Positions 48,627 through 60,599 of a stretch of 64,000 nucleotides of DNA are shown here, piece after piece. How positions within the stretch are numbered: the stretch's first letter is position 1; every line of letters begins with the position of its first letter. Both the position numbers and the translations under genes were made by a program. Source of the stretch: Haemonchus contortus (Eukaryota; Nematoda; Chromadorea; Rhabditida; Trichostrongylidae); NCBI GenBank assembly GCA_000469685.2, contig LS997565.1:31218645-31282644 (forward strand). The letters run 5' to 3'. The notes under the pieces were generated by a model. It worked only from the letters and a program-made list of their open reading frames with translations, made no database searches and was not told where the DNA came from.

Positions 48627-50629
48627 CAAGGAAGGTCTTTCAGGGCGTGGGACGCTTTTCGAAAATGGTTTTGCATAGTATAGGGGCATGAGCACTGAGT
48701 ATAAAACTTTTGTTCCTTTCCGCTAAATGACCTTCTGAATGCCAGAAAAAGAGTGAAAATGATTTTGTCAGAAATTGCCGTTTTAACCCACTAAGCGTCA
48801 TTTTTTTCATTCATGGCGTCGACTGTTCGCACAGTAGATGGCGCCGGTGGACTGCACATTGGAAATAACGTGAACGATAGCCAAAAAAAGAAGCCACATG
48901 TTGAAGAGTGCGGGAAGGTTTCATATGCGCTCTTCACGGTCAAGCTGCAAGCAGCGACGGATGGTGTGGTGGATAGCGATGTGGACATCGAGTTGGGACG
49001 GCTAGGCTGGGTTGATGGTTCGAATGCTTGGGGCTTTGCCGTTTTTGCATTTTATGCTGACACCTCCAGCTTGGCTCCATACCGCACCTGGGCCAGAGCC
49101 AGTGCCTGACTGATCATGGTCGTGACAAGGACCACCCATAACATCCACAGGTCGTTAGAATTTGTTGTGTGTAGCACTATCAATGGAGGAGCTCCCAGGC
49201 TTCACACTACCTGGAGTATGAAGAGGTCTCTTCATTTCACACTATAAAAGTGTTGTAATGGGGGGGGGGGGGCAAAACCCCAATATGGTTCCTGTTCAAT
49301 GGAAGCGGACCTCTACCTCGTTCGTCTATGCAAAGATAACAGGATTCCCATATTCATTGTGGCTCCCGATTCCGACTTTTCCCTGGACGTCAATCGCGGC
49401 CTCCTGTGGGCGAACGAATTAGTTTCATTTCAACTCGTCTTTTTGCTGAAGGATCCATGAGCATTGGGCTTGACATAAAAAGCTGTTACCCTTGAAGGAT
49501 ACCATTCAAGCACCAGATTACTAGATTAATGACTTGATGAAGGGTTTGGGCGACACCCGTCCCCAACATACGATCCCCTAACTCCGCGTCCCGCTATGAA
49601 AGGCTGGCAGGAAGCGGTCAAAAAGGACATTGCTGAAGTCGGGGTAACTGCACAAGATGCTGATCGTGAGGAAAGAAGGAAATGAAGATGACCAACCAGA
49701 ACAATGGACAAAAACCCTTCACCGGCGCGAAATCAACGCTAGTGTAAGAAACAGTGAAATTCTAGAAATTAGAGGCACCTTCCATCAGTTTCAAAGGGAT
49801 CCGATCGGAATAAAACGACAATAAACGATTACTATCCAAATCATTCGAAGAATTGTATGGACATTGCCCAGAAAACCAGATGATATGATATCGAGCTTCT
49901 TGACTATCAAAATGAAATCATGCAAACATTTTACCAACTGAATGAACTCTCGATGTGAAGGATGCAAAAACAGCCGAAGTGATGAAAAAACTACGTGAGG
50001 AAGTTGAAGGTGGGGGGGGGGGCGGGGAGTTCCTGGGAGTGCGAAGCCTGGAAGCTCCTCCATTGATATTGCTCCACACTTCTAATTCTAACGACATGTA
50101 GAGGTTATGGGCGCTTTTGGTCACGACCATGACCAGTAAGGCACTTGCTTCGGCCCTGGTGCAATATGGAGCCAATCTGGAGGTGGCAGCATAAAATGCA
50201 AAAACAGCCAAACCCCGAGAATCCGAATCATCAACCCAGCCTAGCCGTCGCAACTCGAAGTCCACATCGTTATCCACCACACCATCCGTCGCTGCTTGCA
50301 GCTTGACCGTAAAGAGCGCATATGAAACCTCCCGCACTCTTCAACATGTGGCTTCTTTTTTTCGCTACCGTTCACGTTCGTTGTTTTTCGTTCAATGCCC
50401 AGACCACTGGCGCCTTCTTCCGTTTCGACAGCCGACGCCATGAATGAAACAAACAACGTCTAGTGGGTTGAAACGGCAATTTCTGACAAAATCATTCCCA
50501 ATCTTTTTTTGGCATTCAGAAGGCCATTTAGCGGAAATGAACCATAGTTTTATACTCAGTGCTCATGCCCCTATACCATGCAAAAAACCGTTTTCGAAAA
50601 GCATCCCACGAACTGAAAGACCTTCCTTG
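48627..50629 (-). mobile_element. ~2.0 kb foldback element, copy 2 (opposite orientation to copy 1)
   Basis: Ends are CAAGGAAGGTC at 48627 and GACCTTCCTTG at 50629, flanked by TAA on both sides (48624-48626 and 50630-50632). Arms of about 590 bp align to each other and to copy 1 at 24304-26177. The centre matches copy 1 only after reverse complementing: GAAGCTCGATATCATATCAT and TTGATTTCGCGCCGGTGAAG on the minus strand. G-runs near 49260 and 50012 interrupt the arm junctions. No transposase seen. Confidence 0.85.
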
Positions 50630-50634
50630 TAAGA

Positions 50635-53530
50635 TCCACTGCCGCTTGCCGTGAGAATTCGGAGAGAAATATCGTCACCCAAATTCCACTTTATTTCTGA
50701 TGACACCGGACAACACAAGGTCAAAAATTTAGAAACTGCTGTACTATTTTCGCTGTGAAGACACGCTTCTTTCCTTGTTTTCTTGATGAGTTATTTATTT
50801 ATTCATTCAAATACACCTAAAGATTTGCTCATCAATTACACAGAAAAAAAAGAAATTAGGGTCGCAGTTGGCCTATAACCAAGGGAAAAAAGAGATGTGC
50901 ATCGCAGTAAAAGCAAGAAGGTTCTGGTTATAATCCAGAATGGTAAAAGTTGGAGCACCAAGAAGAAAAGGAGGCGAAATTATGAAAGTGAGAAAGAAAG
51001 GTGAAAGAATTAGTGAAAACAAGTTAGAATCAAGAGCAGCGATGAGATAAGCAGATGGATTGGCATGTGGAGACATCAGTGAAATAAAGAGTAGGTGCAT
51101 TTTTCCGTGAAGCCGATAGGGTAGTTTTCTCCTGTTAAACAGATGAGGGGTCCCCCGCAAGCTCCTTGGTCCAAAAAGCAAAGAGATGAAAGAATCGAGG
51201 CTTGCTAGTCCCGGGACCTCTGGCGAGCAGACCAAGAAGACCTCGAAAGAGAGGTTTATCGAATCAAAGGATCTTTGTGCAACCAGAACCTACGTCAGAC
51301 GGCGCCAAATCTGGGATATATGTATGGTGCGTGAGGCGATCCTCTCAGCCCAATTCCTCGACTTTCTGTTGCGTGATGTTAGCGACAGCGGTCTCGAATT
51401 ATCATGCAAGAGTTTTACGTTTGCCGGGCTGACTCCTTGAAAACGTAGCGCTCTGAGCGCAAGTGAGCTGGTGTATGTAGAATTCAGCTGTAACTGTCTG
51501 ACCCACATCCAGCCAGCACCTGGAGAAAACTAACCCTGGTACTCCAGCACACACATAGCATGACTTTGCTTCTGCTAATATCTAGTTTAGAAGTCGCTTG
51601 CAGCCGCTCACCACCTGCCAGCCGTTGAAATTTTATTACTGCTTAATCGAATAATATCCATTTTCCATCTGACGTAAGGATGGAGCTGAAAAATATATTG
51701 CTGTTCAAATGGTGGAGCAGAACTTCTCCCGTAGCAATGCGCCCTGTTCACATAGGCCAGTTAAGGAGGAACCCCATTTCACGCACCGATTAGATTCTGA
51801 TCGCCTGCCGATGCGTTTCGATGGTATTGTATGAGCACTCGAACCTCGGTAAATTCCCGTGCTGGTAAAGGATCCAACCCAACTACTGATTTCACTCTTT
51901 CGTTATCCACAGTATTAGATCGATGTTCATGCTCCTTTGACTCAGACTGTCATCCCCATTTTGGGAACGCTGAAACTATCGTTGACACTGCCTCGAAGAT
52001 GGCACATCATTGTTGAATGTTCCAGATAGTACGTTGCTATTCTGCAGCTGATTTTCCTTGCTTGAGGTCGTACCACATGCAGATCCGCAAACGGTAGTTT
52101 TGGTCAGAAATGTTCTGTATCGGTCAAGAAACTTAGACTCAAAATTAAGCGACATTTTGCCAACCCAATAATAGTAACTGGCGACGTTTTACAATTCATA
52201 CGACAATTCAAGCTGTAATTCAGAAGCATGATCTCGAGGCTTTCTTCACCCACTTCGAGTCGTCCGCGTAAGACTACCTCAGATATCCTTTGACATCCGG
52301 TTTTGCCCATCTATGGAGAAACACTGGTATATAATAAAATTCGATATGAACTGGTAGTGACTTCCCTGGTGATGCCTTTCCAAATAGGTCAGAAAATGCT
52401 AATCGATATTGAACGTATGATTAGTTTCTGACATAATTCGTTTCAGCCTCGCTTTTAATCTAGGATGATCCAATCTCAATGAGATATCTCCAGTAAACGC
52501 CCTAGTTCATTCTAGGGTCCTTCTTCGGAGTCATTCTATCCTCGATATTTTTCTGAAGTTTTAAGGAATTGGGTAGACTAATTTAATTATTCGGGTAGAT
52601 CAATCTAACTTCATTTGCTCATCGTCACTTTATTAATCATCCTAATATTTACACTCTTTCTTGAGTAGTCTGGAGCTGATTTTTCATTAGAGCATGTTTC
52701 GTTAAAGCACAGTTTTTCCAATCATAAGAAAGGACAGTTGCCTCTCGCCTCTCTCTCTTTATTCCATGCATGGATACATTACAAGGTGGCGGATTGTATA
52801 GATGGACCCGAAACCGCAAAAACAGAGAGTTCATTTCCTAAATCCACCTTCTTCTCGGGACAAGTATCGATCTTTTGGTCCTCAACTTGTTTTCTATCCG
52901 ACCACTTGAATCTCGCCACACAATCTTGCCATGGAACTGTTAGAGAGCCTCCAGTGAGAGAATATTCGGTGGAGTAATTCCGTGGTCGTGTTTGTTAGGC
53001 TGATGAAAAACATTACAATGCAGGCCCTGGAGGGTACGTCATGCCCTTCGTTAGAAGCCTCGACTCTTTGGAACTTTTTTCGTTTGAAACGGAGCTCATC
53101 ACAAAACACTATTAATGACAGTTGCAGCAAGTTAGTGGGGATTAACAAGTGAGTTCGATCGTCAAGTTCCGCTGGTCTCGAAATGGAAAAGAAGTTGGCC
53201 ACTGAGCGACAAAACTCTGTATTATACCCTACCTTGGTACATCAGGCCTTGGTGTTGGATGTGGCGAGAAATGGTTACAACATTGATGTGCAAAAGCCAA
53301 GATCATGTCAGGACATCAAAAGCTGGTCTGCTGTTATTATTCTACGACCACTATAAATCACATGTTAGACACTTGGAGGACTACATTCATCCTTTATTCA
53401 TTCGCGAAGAAATTTATTTTACTGCTAACTTGTGGTTCTATCTTTCTGGAATGGTTCTGAGCATAGACTCCTTTGCGGTAGGATTAGATTCAGTCACAAG
53501 ATGGAAATAGCCTCCCAACATCGCGCAAAG
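50635..53530. other. intergenic, nothing recognised
   Basis: No domain-bearing frame. This is where the missing 5' exons of the nuclear receptor at 55.8 kb might lie, but no C-X2-C zinc-finger exon was found. Confidence 0.4.
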
Positions 53531-53539
53531 AGGTCGAAG

Positions 53540-55522
53540 CATGTCGTGTACGACAACGTTTCGAATGATGCTTTGTGAGATATGCCTGGGATGACCCGAC
53601 CGAAGACTATGATGCTCTGGTTCGGGATCTACTCAATTGTGCTTGACAGGCCAAGCTTTCTCAAGTGGATACCTCCGCTCCCATTCTGGATGCGACAAAG
53701 GATCTCTTCTGGAGAAGCAGAAACTTGAGGCTTGACCAGAACGCCGAACATCTTGAAAGGTGCAGGCAAATATCTGCTGCAGGCAAGTAGTGCAACGAGC
53801 CCCCCAGCTATGAAGGGAGATCAAACTACTGGAGGCAGCCTTGAACAGAACTATTCTGAAAAAAATGAAATTGGGATATTCGCGATCACAGTACCACTTC
53901 CGAAAGAAACTGAAGAAAGAGGAACTCATAATATCGAAATTAGAGGTGGGAGAAGTTACACAGCGGTTTTAAACCATCCTTCACTGATCCACGACCCATG
54001 CGCTAAAACCCTCAATTCGGAGGTGAGAGCTGCGATTGCGAGCATGGAAGGTGGCACTACTCCCGACCCAAACAAGATCTCAATCGACCTACTCCGTGCA
54101 GTTTGTTACAAACTTCGTGTGCTTCTCGTAACGCACATGACATCTTACCCTTGAAAGTAGAAGATACCCTACTAGAACTCGCGGATAGTCAATCTTCACA
54201 AGAAGGAGGCCCGGAATGAACTTTGCAAACACCTCCCAATAAGCTTGTGGGATGACTTTACAAACTATTCACGAAGATCATTCTAACCTGCATATCGGAA
54301 TTGTGGGATGAAGCTCGACTTGTAGAGCATTCAGGGATTCAGCTGCTTAGACCAAATCCAATGGTCGCAGTGGTCATCTAAGTGAGCCAAAACTCCGAAT
54401 GCCTCCTGTCCTTACTTTTGTTGCCTATAAAAAAGCGTCGCTTTGATAGCGTCGAAGCAAATGCGGTCCCGTCAGCATTAGTCGGTCGGGGGGGGGGGAT
54501 GGACCCTCGTTACATAAGAACAATAGCTGACTGCAGTAGTCGCTGCAGCGCGAAGGTGAAGCTGTTCTAAAGACATTCCGCTATTCCCAGTGGAAACGGT
54601 GAGAGGCAAGGCGACACTACTTCGCCGAAGCCCCCAAAGCTGTTCACCGCCGCACTGAAGTGGGCTGTGAAGTCACTAGACTGGGAAGAAAAGGTGTCCA
54701 TGTGGATTGTCGGTTTCTCTCAAATCTCCGATTTGCGGGCGACATCTTTTCAAGCAGCGTTGCGGAAGCTAAGATAAAGCCTGTTGAACTCAATAAGGCG
54801 GGAAAGAAGGTAGGGCTGCGGATCAACAAAACAAAGACACAGCTCATGAACAATGCTTGGGCCGACAGATTGCAAATTTAGATTGATGGTACCCCTACCA
54901 AGGAGTCTCGTCTTATGTCCATCTCGGGCGTTTCATGAATATGGAGAACGACATGAAGGAAGAACTGGTGAGACGATAGAAAGAAACAAGGACGACGTCT
55001 GGACCTCTGAACGAAGTCACCCACCAACTGGCTGATCCGGAACTCCGCACTAAACTCTTCGATTCCACAACCTCTTTCTGTGCTCTGTTACTGGCCGGAG
55101 ACTTAGGCGACCACTGCATCAAGGGGTTTGAGCATAAGTCACAGAGCACTCGGGCGATGTGTTTCGAGGTTCAACCGGCTCACTCAGTATCGATCCGGGG
55201 TCCGCAGCTATGATGTGTGGAGAAGTATTTGCGTTCGCTATCCGATGGATGCATTGAAAACCCCAAACGTCAGCGGGCCGGTCACATCTGAAAAGAATGA
55301 TGACAGATGGACATGAAGAACAGTTGAGTGGACTCCCGTAGGGTTTTCCCGATCTAAGGTTAGGTCTGCTGCGAGATGGGGATATGTGCTCGTCGATCAC
55401 TTAAAACAGCTGCGAATGCAGCTGAACAATTCGTCACACTGCCAGCCGAACTCTGAGTCTGTTATGGATGGCGATGGCGAAAGAAAGGAGCAAAAGGTTA
55501 GCTGCTGGTGCTTGCACATGAA
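53540..55522 (+). mobile_element. RTE-type non-LTR retrotransposon relic
   Basis: Plus-strand blocks in order: WDDPTEDYDALVRDL (53.6 kb); RNLRLDQNAEHLERCRQ (53.72 kb); LNSEVRAAIASMEGGTTPDP and ISIDLLRAVCYKL (54.0-54.1 kb), the start of the reverse transcriptase; CRFLSNLRFAGDIFSSSVAE and NKAGKKVGLRINKTKTQLM (54.7-54.85 kb), where the family has FADDIVL, so one catalytic Asp position is Gly; DDRWT then RTVEWTPVG and SAARWGYVLVDHLKQLRMQL (55.3-55.43 kb). Many stops and frameshifts. It sits immediately upstream of the nuclear receptor exons, in the same orientation. Confidence 0.85.
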
Positions 55523-55798
55523 TTAAGACGAGGAGCCGTATGAGATAGATAAGAGGTGATATGGATAACTACTGGCTGAACGCTTATATTGTTGTAATTG
55601 TGCTTCAGAAGGATTAGTGAATGGTATCCGAGGGATTAGTCAGCTAGGGCTAGGAAAGAGCCTTCCGCAAGTGGGCTTTGAGTCTTTCTGAAAGATGAAC
55701 AAGAAGGAGGCTCGGTGTTAGCTGTGTAATACAACTAGTGCAAAGTTACTTGTGAAACTGATTCTTCTTGATGAGGTTAGAATGAAATTGTTTTGCAG

Positions 55799-58700
55799 GC
55801 ATGTGCTGCATTCTTTCGTAGAACTATAGCATTAGGAGTTACTTTTGAATGCAAAGAACCTGTACCCTGTACAATTCACTATGGTGAGTTGTCTATTCGT
55901 AACGAAGGAAGCTTTTCGTGACTTTACATTTATGATATTTTTTCATCATTTCGCGGCTATGCCGCAGAATTGGTATATTTCCTTAGATTCGAATTTAAGA
56001 GAGACGGATGTCCTGCAAGAAGTGCCGCTTCGACAAATGCATAGCTTCTCACATGAAACCAGAATGTAAGTATGCATTTAGTAGCCTATATATAGTTCGG
56101 AGGATGAGTTCGTGGAGTTTTTCTTTTCTTTTTTTTGCAATGATTTCTTCGCCACTTGTTGAAATGTATAATATTTATTCGATTGATTTTTCTATGCTGT
56201 GTTGATCTTCTTCTTTCAGTAGTCCAGCTTCTAATTATTTTTTATATCACAAATCCTAAAAATGGAATATCCAGGAAAGGAAAAAATCAACATTCTCGAC
56301 ACCTGCTCTTGCTTTTTATCGAGGCCACAACCCTGCTAGTGATACTTGGGACATTTGCGAGGCAAACAAGAAAGTGTCTACAGCGTGAAAGGGGTCCGGG
56401 AAATTGAAAAATGGCAATTTTGAAGTCGACGACTTGTTGCGCAAAGAAAGTCTTGCTGAAATCGACCAAGAGACGCACATGGGATGTGATATACTGTGAC
56501 GTGCTCGAAAGTACTGCTGCAGCCAGCAAGGTTTCTGCGTAGCTCAGCTACAGTGAAAGAGGCTATAAAACTGGAGAGACCTCATTGTTAAGGTCGAGCC
56601 ATACTCCTTAACCACAAGCTACATAGTAAGTCCCATGTTGCAGAAGTCGTCAAAGACGCGCTTCAAATGATTGCACAAGAGGTGCTTCAGCATCAGCCAT
56701 GTTCTACGGCCCTTGCTACCCTTTATAATTTTTTCTCTTTTTGTCGAACAACATGAGATGCGTTACACTGGTAATGTTCTGGATCTTGAAAACCAACCCA
56801 GCAACTTCTTTGGTGCTAGATCGGGCGATTTTTATCGCGCAACAGCATCAAAAATTCGTCGAGAGGTGGGAGTAGAGAAGAAACTACAAAAAATACCCGC
56901 CAAATTATTCTCCTACCCAATCTAATGATGCTATCCTGGAAAATAATCTCGAAACACTAAGGAACACTGATAAGTTGCTTCTTGAGGAAGGTCTATAATT
57001 CGATCTCAGTGAGATTGTTTCATCGACTTGAACACATATTAATAATCATTTGTATGATGAAAAGTCGTAATATACATAGGCGTACTAGACAATCTGACCA
57101 CTCTAAGACTCTTGGATTTTCTGGTACTTGAAAAAATCTTCGTTTTCATATGTGTACTATATCTATATTCAGTGGTACGATCAACTCGTGGTGCCAAAAC
57201 AGCCTCCGTAACCTCGAATGACGACTCCATAGTTGTAGAAAATCAATCAATCAATCCACAAAGAAGCGTCGGAGATTCAAGATCGGTTGAATCCAACGGT
57301 TTTTCGAGTAGCAGCGAGTTGCTCAGAATTCCTACAGGTATGATTTTATCCCGTTCGATGTCATAGGTGAACCATCGAAGCAACGTTAATTGGTGAAATC
57401 CTTTGGAACTTGCCCCGCTGTCAGTATCATATCTGCGCTTTTGAAGCGCGTGATTGCGTATCCAATTTACTCTTCAAAAACGGAGGTGGTTGATTTTCAA
57501 CTTAGCGTATTCTTCCTCCCAGACGAGTCCGGTACCAATTAAGGTACCCTCGAGGGATGGAAGAATCGGTGGATCAGTGTGGTAAACATTACTATCTGTG
57601 GCCATTATCCCACTTCCGGTGATGTCACATTGCTTGCCCTAATCAGGTAAGCAGCAGTTTGCGAGGCCTTCAAGCTTGTTTGAGTTCTTAGCAGGTCGAT
57701 GAAGCTAATCTGCACCAAATTGGCGGGGTAATGCAAAAATGTTGATTAAGCGCATGTATCGGCTTGCAGGTAGATGAGACGACACAGTTTAAGTGAGACA
57801 TAAGTGATTTCTAGTGATCGATTTGATGCGAGATGAAAGACGACGTGTCATCGAACACTACCAGCTCATTGAAGCGATGTTGAACAACCGTCGGAAAATT
57901 ATGTACACCGACGCGAAAATGATGGATGTCTTTGCAACCCTGTGCAAATGCGTGAGCTTTCTTCATTTCCATCTTTTCTACAAACCATGCATAAGGGGAT
58001 AGGTCTCTGGTCTCTAGAAATTCCAGAAAGACTCTAGAAATTCCACTATGTACTTCTCTCTATTTTATTGATTGTGGTTGCACACGGTGGCCAGAACGAC
58101 CCCTACGTTATATGTTTTCTGCAAGAATAAAACTATTTCAACGAAAAGAACATCAACCGAGAGAAACGGATACCGTGGGATGCTAATGATGATAGAAACA
58201 TATGGGAGCTCCTTCAGAGCAGGGAACTGTTTTTAGGTTTTCATCGCTTTCTTTTAATTCTCCACGTCGAATTTGCTTCAATATGTTGTCTTTTATTTTT
58301 CCCAATGTTTGAAGTGCATCGCTGTATGCTTTCTGTAGGGACTTGGGACTTCTGGTGGGGCCTTGGGTAATAGGTGCATTGCGAAAAGTTGTTGTGAACA
58401 GTCTGTTGTGGTGCGATATGGTTTTCCTGTTATTATTTTCACAAAGAAAAACAAAAAAGAATAAGAATGACAAGGGGGAGAGTTTACAATACTTTCCTGC
58501 ATCTATGGTCCAGTACTTATCGAGCAGTGAATGTTTCATGAAAGCAGCATAGAGGTGACTTACTAGGAGAAAAGAGAAGAATAGAGAATTATTACATCCA
58601 GTCAGCTGAGTTGCTAAAAGGAAAACAAAATGGGAATGTCAAGTTGAGAAGCAAATGCCTGTGTGAAGAAATGTAGTATGTAGGTCCTTAAATTGAATTA

Positions 58701-60311
58701 GAACACAATCAAAAGGCAAACTCGACTATAGTAGTGATCTTGGAACCATTTATTAGTATAGATTGCATGACTGGGTGTAATTACGGCGGAATACTTGAGG
58801 ATAAGCTGAAGCTATGTTTTTTCCACGGATAGGTAAAGAACGAAGTCAGACTGCTTTCAGCATCATGACCACTAATGCACAATATGGCCGAGGGGCACTG
58901 GTGAGGAAGCAAGCAGTTGCTACTGCATTGTGGAAGGATGTGAGAGTCGTCTTTAGGCCGTTCATACAGCAAACCTTCATTCGATTGGCTTGAAGCAGTA
59001 GGAAGTAGCAGTAATAATGGGTGTTAGGGTATGAAAATCATCGAGTCAAAGGGAGGACAATGATCGAAGCAACACACATGACCCCATCGAGAGCACAATC
59101 CTCAGGAAAATTTTCACTTTGTTTGTATACCGTGAAGGTTCGATGTAATAATAGCGCAAAAATACAATATTAACGAAGTTGACAGAAGTTAGTTGTTGGC
59201 GGAATTGAGCATGTTTACGGGCCCTGCTATCTGCAGGTGAAACATTTGAACGTGGGTGTCAAACTTTTAAGACGATTCGAATACTATACATGTTACCTAA
59301 CTTCGAATCTACAAGTGTCAACCTGCAAATGAGTGAGTGAGGTAGGATTCTGTTTCACTCTCTGATTTTTCGATCTTCTTCTACTCCTGTGAAATTTCTT
59401 CTGATCTGTGAGATCTCGTGTTTCACGACAGAAAACTGATTCTTCTTACAATTTCTGCATCGATTACCTATCGTGAAACTGAATTAAAACTGTATTGTTT
59501 GTGTCTGTTCCTTCTGTACGAGATGATTTCTAATTTAGCCATTCGAAAAGCATCATCTGAAGCCGTTGAATTACAAGGAGTACGTTGGATTGAACAAAGC
59601 CGATTTCATCATGCTATATGATTATGCGAATAGTTTCATGGATTTCAACGAATTGGAAGCATCCCAAAAAGTAGCCGGTCATTGTCTCAATCTGTCGCTA
59701 ATGGGATCGTTAGACTTTTTTTCCAGAATGTCCTATACCGTTATGTATGCGGTGTGGATTCGCTAATGAACACCGCCTACTTTACCACTCGTCTCGGTTT
59801 CGAGGACAAATGGGTAGTACTGAACACATGTGAGTACATTTGCATCGATCCGATGCCAATGACTGGTGACGAACCGTGGGCCCAGCACCTATTCAGCAGC
59901 AAGGAGGATCGAATCAAGTATAAGTAAGATGAGAAGCTTTCTGCGACAGTTGCGCTACCCGAAAAAAGCTATTTTTTCTTCAAGATCAATTGTTCCGTGG
60001 AAAGCCGCCCTCTGGTCTACTCTGGTGATTCCTTTTCATGAGCTTGACATAAAATTCGAAGAGTTCTGTATTTTAAAGGCACTCACTTGTTGGCACATCA
60101 GTTAGTACTCTTCCTTAATTTCATGTTAAAATTCTATCTTGAGGCTAAACTAGCTGTTCCAGGTCATTATAAATTTGATGAAGGCGGTCGACGAATTTGT
60201 GACAGACAGCGAAATCTACTAATCGAATGTTTGTTCGACATTTGTCAAAAACGAGGCGACGATCCCTCAGAACGAGTCGGCAATCTGATTCTTTTCATAT
60301 CCTGCGTTTTT
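55799..60311 (+). CDS. nuclear hormone receptor (nematode supplementary type), partial
   Basis: A ligand-regulated transcription factor acting in the nucleus. Eight exons join with agreeing phases: 55799-55883, 56000-56065, 57173-57337, 57815-57951, 59539-59670, 59727-59923, 59985-60100 and 60163-60311. Exon 1 gives ACAAFFRRTIALGV, the P-box helix of the DNA-binding domain. Exon 2 gives RRMSCKKCRFDKCIASHMKPE, the end of the second zinc finger. Exon 3 is a Ser-rich hinge. Exons 4-8 form the ligand-binding domain (HLKPLNYKEYVGLNKADFIM, GVDSLMNTAYFTTRLG, EYICIDPMPMTGDEP, FHELDIKFEEFCILKAL, QRNLLIECLFDICQ). A GTAAGT donor follows exon 8, so a last exon with the AF-2 helix is expected but not found. 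The first zinc finger exon is also missing and may lie upstream of the RTE relic. Gene identity within the family is not assigned. Confidence 0.9.
57505..57572 (-). mobile_element. SINE fragment in a receptor intron
   Basis: Minus-strand CCTCGAGGGTACC, GGTACCGGACTCGTCTGGGA and preceding CTTCCATCC match the middle of the SINE family. It lies in the intron between receptor exons 3 and 4. Confidence 0.6.
58183..58539 (-). CDS. possible small gene nested in a receptor intron
   Basis: The minus-strand frame contains TQGPTRSPKSLQKAYSDALQ, KIKDNILKQIRRGELKES and a C-terminal CSEGAPICFYHH before the stop. It lies wholly inside the 1.6 kb intron 57952-59538 of the receptor, on the other strand. A hydrophobic run LSFLFFFVFLC precedes it and could be a signal segment or intronic T-rich sequence (an AATAACAG acceptor is available). 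No family recognised. Confidence 0.25.
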   Translation of the reverse strand: MKHSLLDKYWTIDAGKYCKLSPLSFLFFFVFLCENNNRKTISHHNRLFTTTFRNAPITQGPTRSPKSLQKAYSDALQTLGKIKDNILKQIRRGELKESDENLKTVPCSEGAPICFYHH

Positions 60312-60514
60312 GTAAGTTTTCTGAGAAGTTAAGGATACTTGGTCCCAATGGCCATTTGAGACGAGATGTATACAGCCCGAGGTGATATTGAACGCTGATC
60401 TCAAATCTATGTTCCACATTTGCTTAGCGAGTTTGGGAACAAAGTTACGGGTCTGAATCTCTTCAGTGTTATACCACTGCATGGAGCAGATAACCAATTC
60501 GAGCACGAGCGTTG

Positions 60515-60590
60515 CTGCGCAATTGTGGCGCAGCTTGTAAGGTGTTGGATCTGTGTGCGTAACATGAAGGTTGGAATCCCGCTTGCCCGT
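60515..60590 (+). other. tRNA-like sequence (probable SINE head or tRNA pseudogene)
   Basis: TGGCGCAGCTTGTAAGG resembles box A and GGTTGGAATCCCGC resembles box B, with the right spacing for a tRNA. Flanks do not form a clean acceptor stem, so it is not called as a functional tRNA. It differs from the main SINE family here. Confidence 0.45.
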
Positions 60591-60599
60591 TTTGCATTG

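Noticed and set aside
56156..56407. Frame with VQLLIIFYITNPKNG after a TTTCAG acceptor in the receptor
   Set aside because: Could follow exon 2 in phase, but the sequence is not hinge-like, and the exon at 57173 joins in the same phase and leads into the ligand-binding domain.
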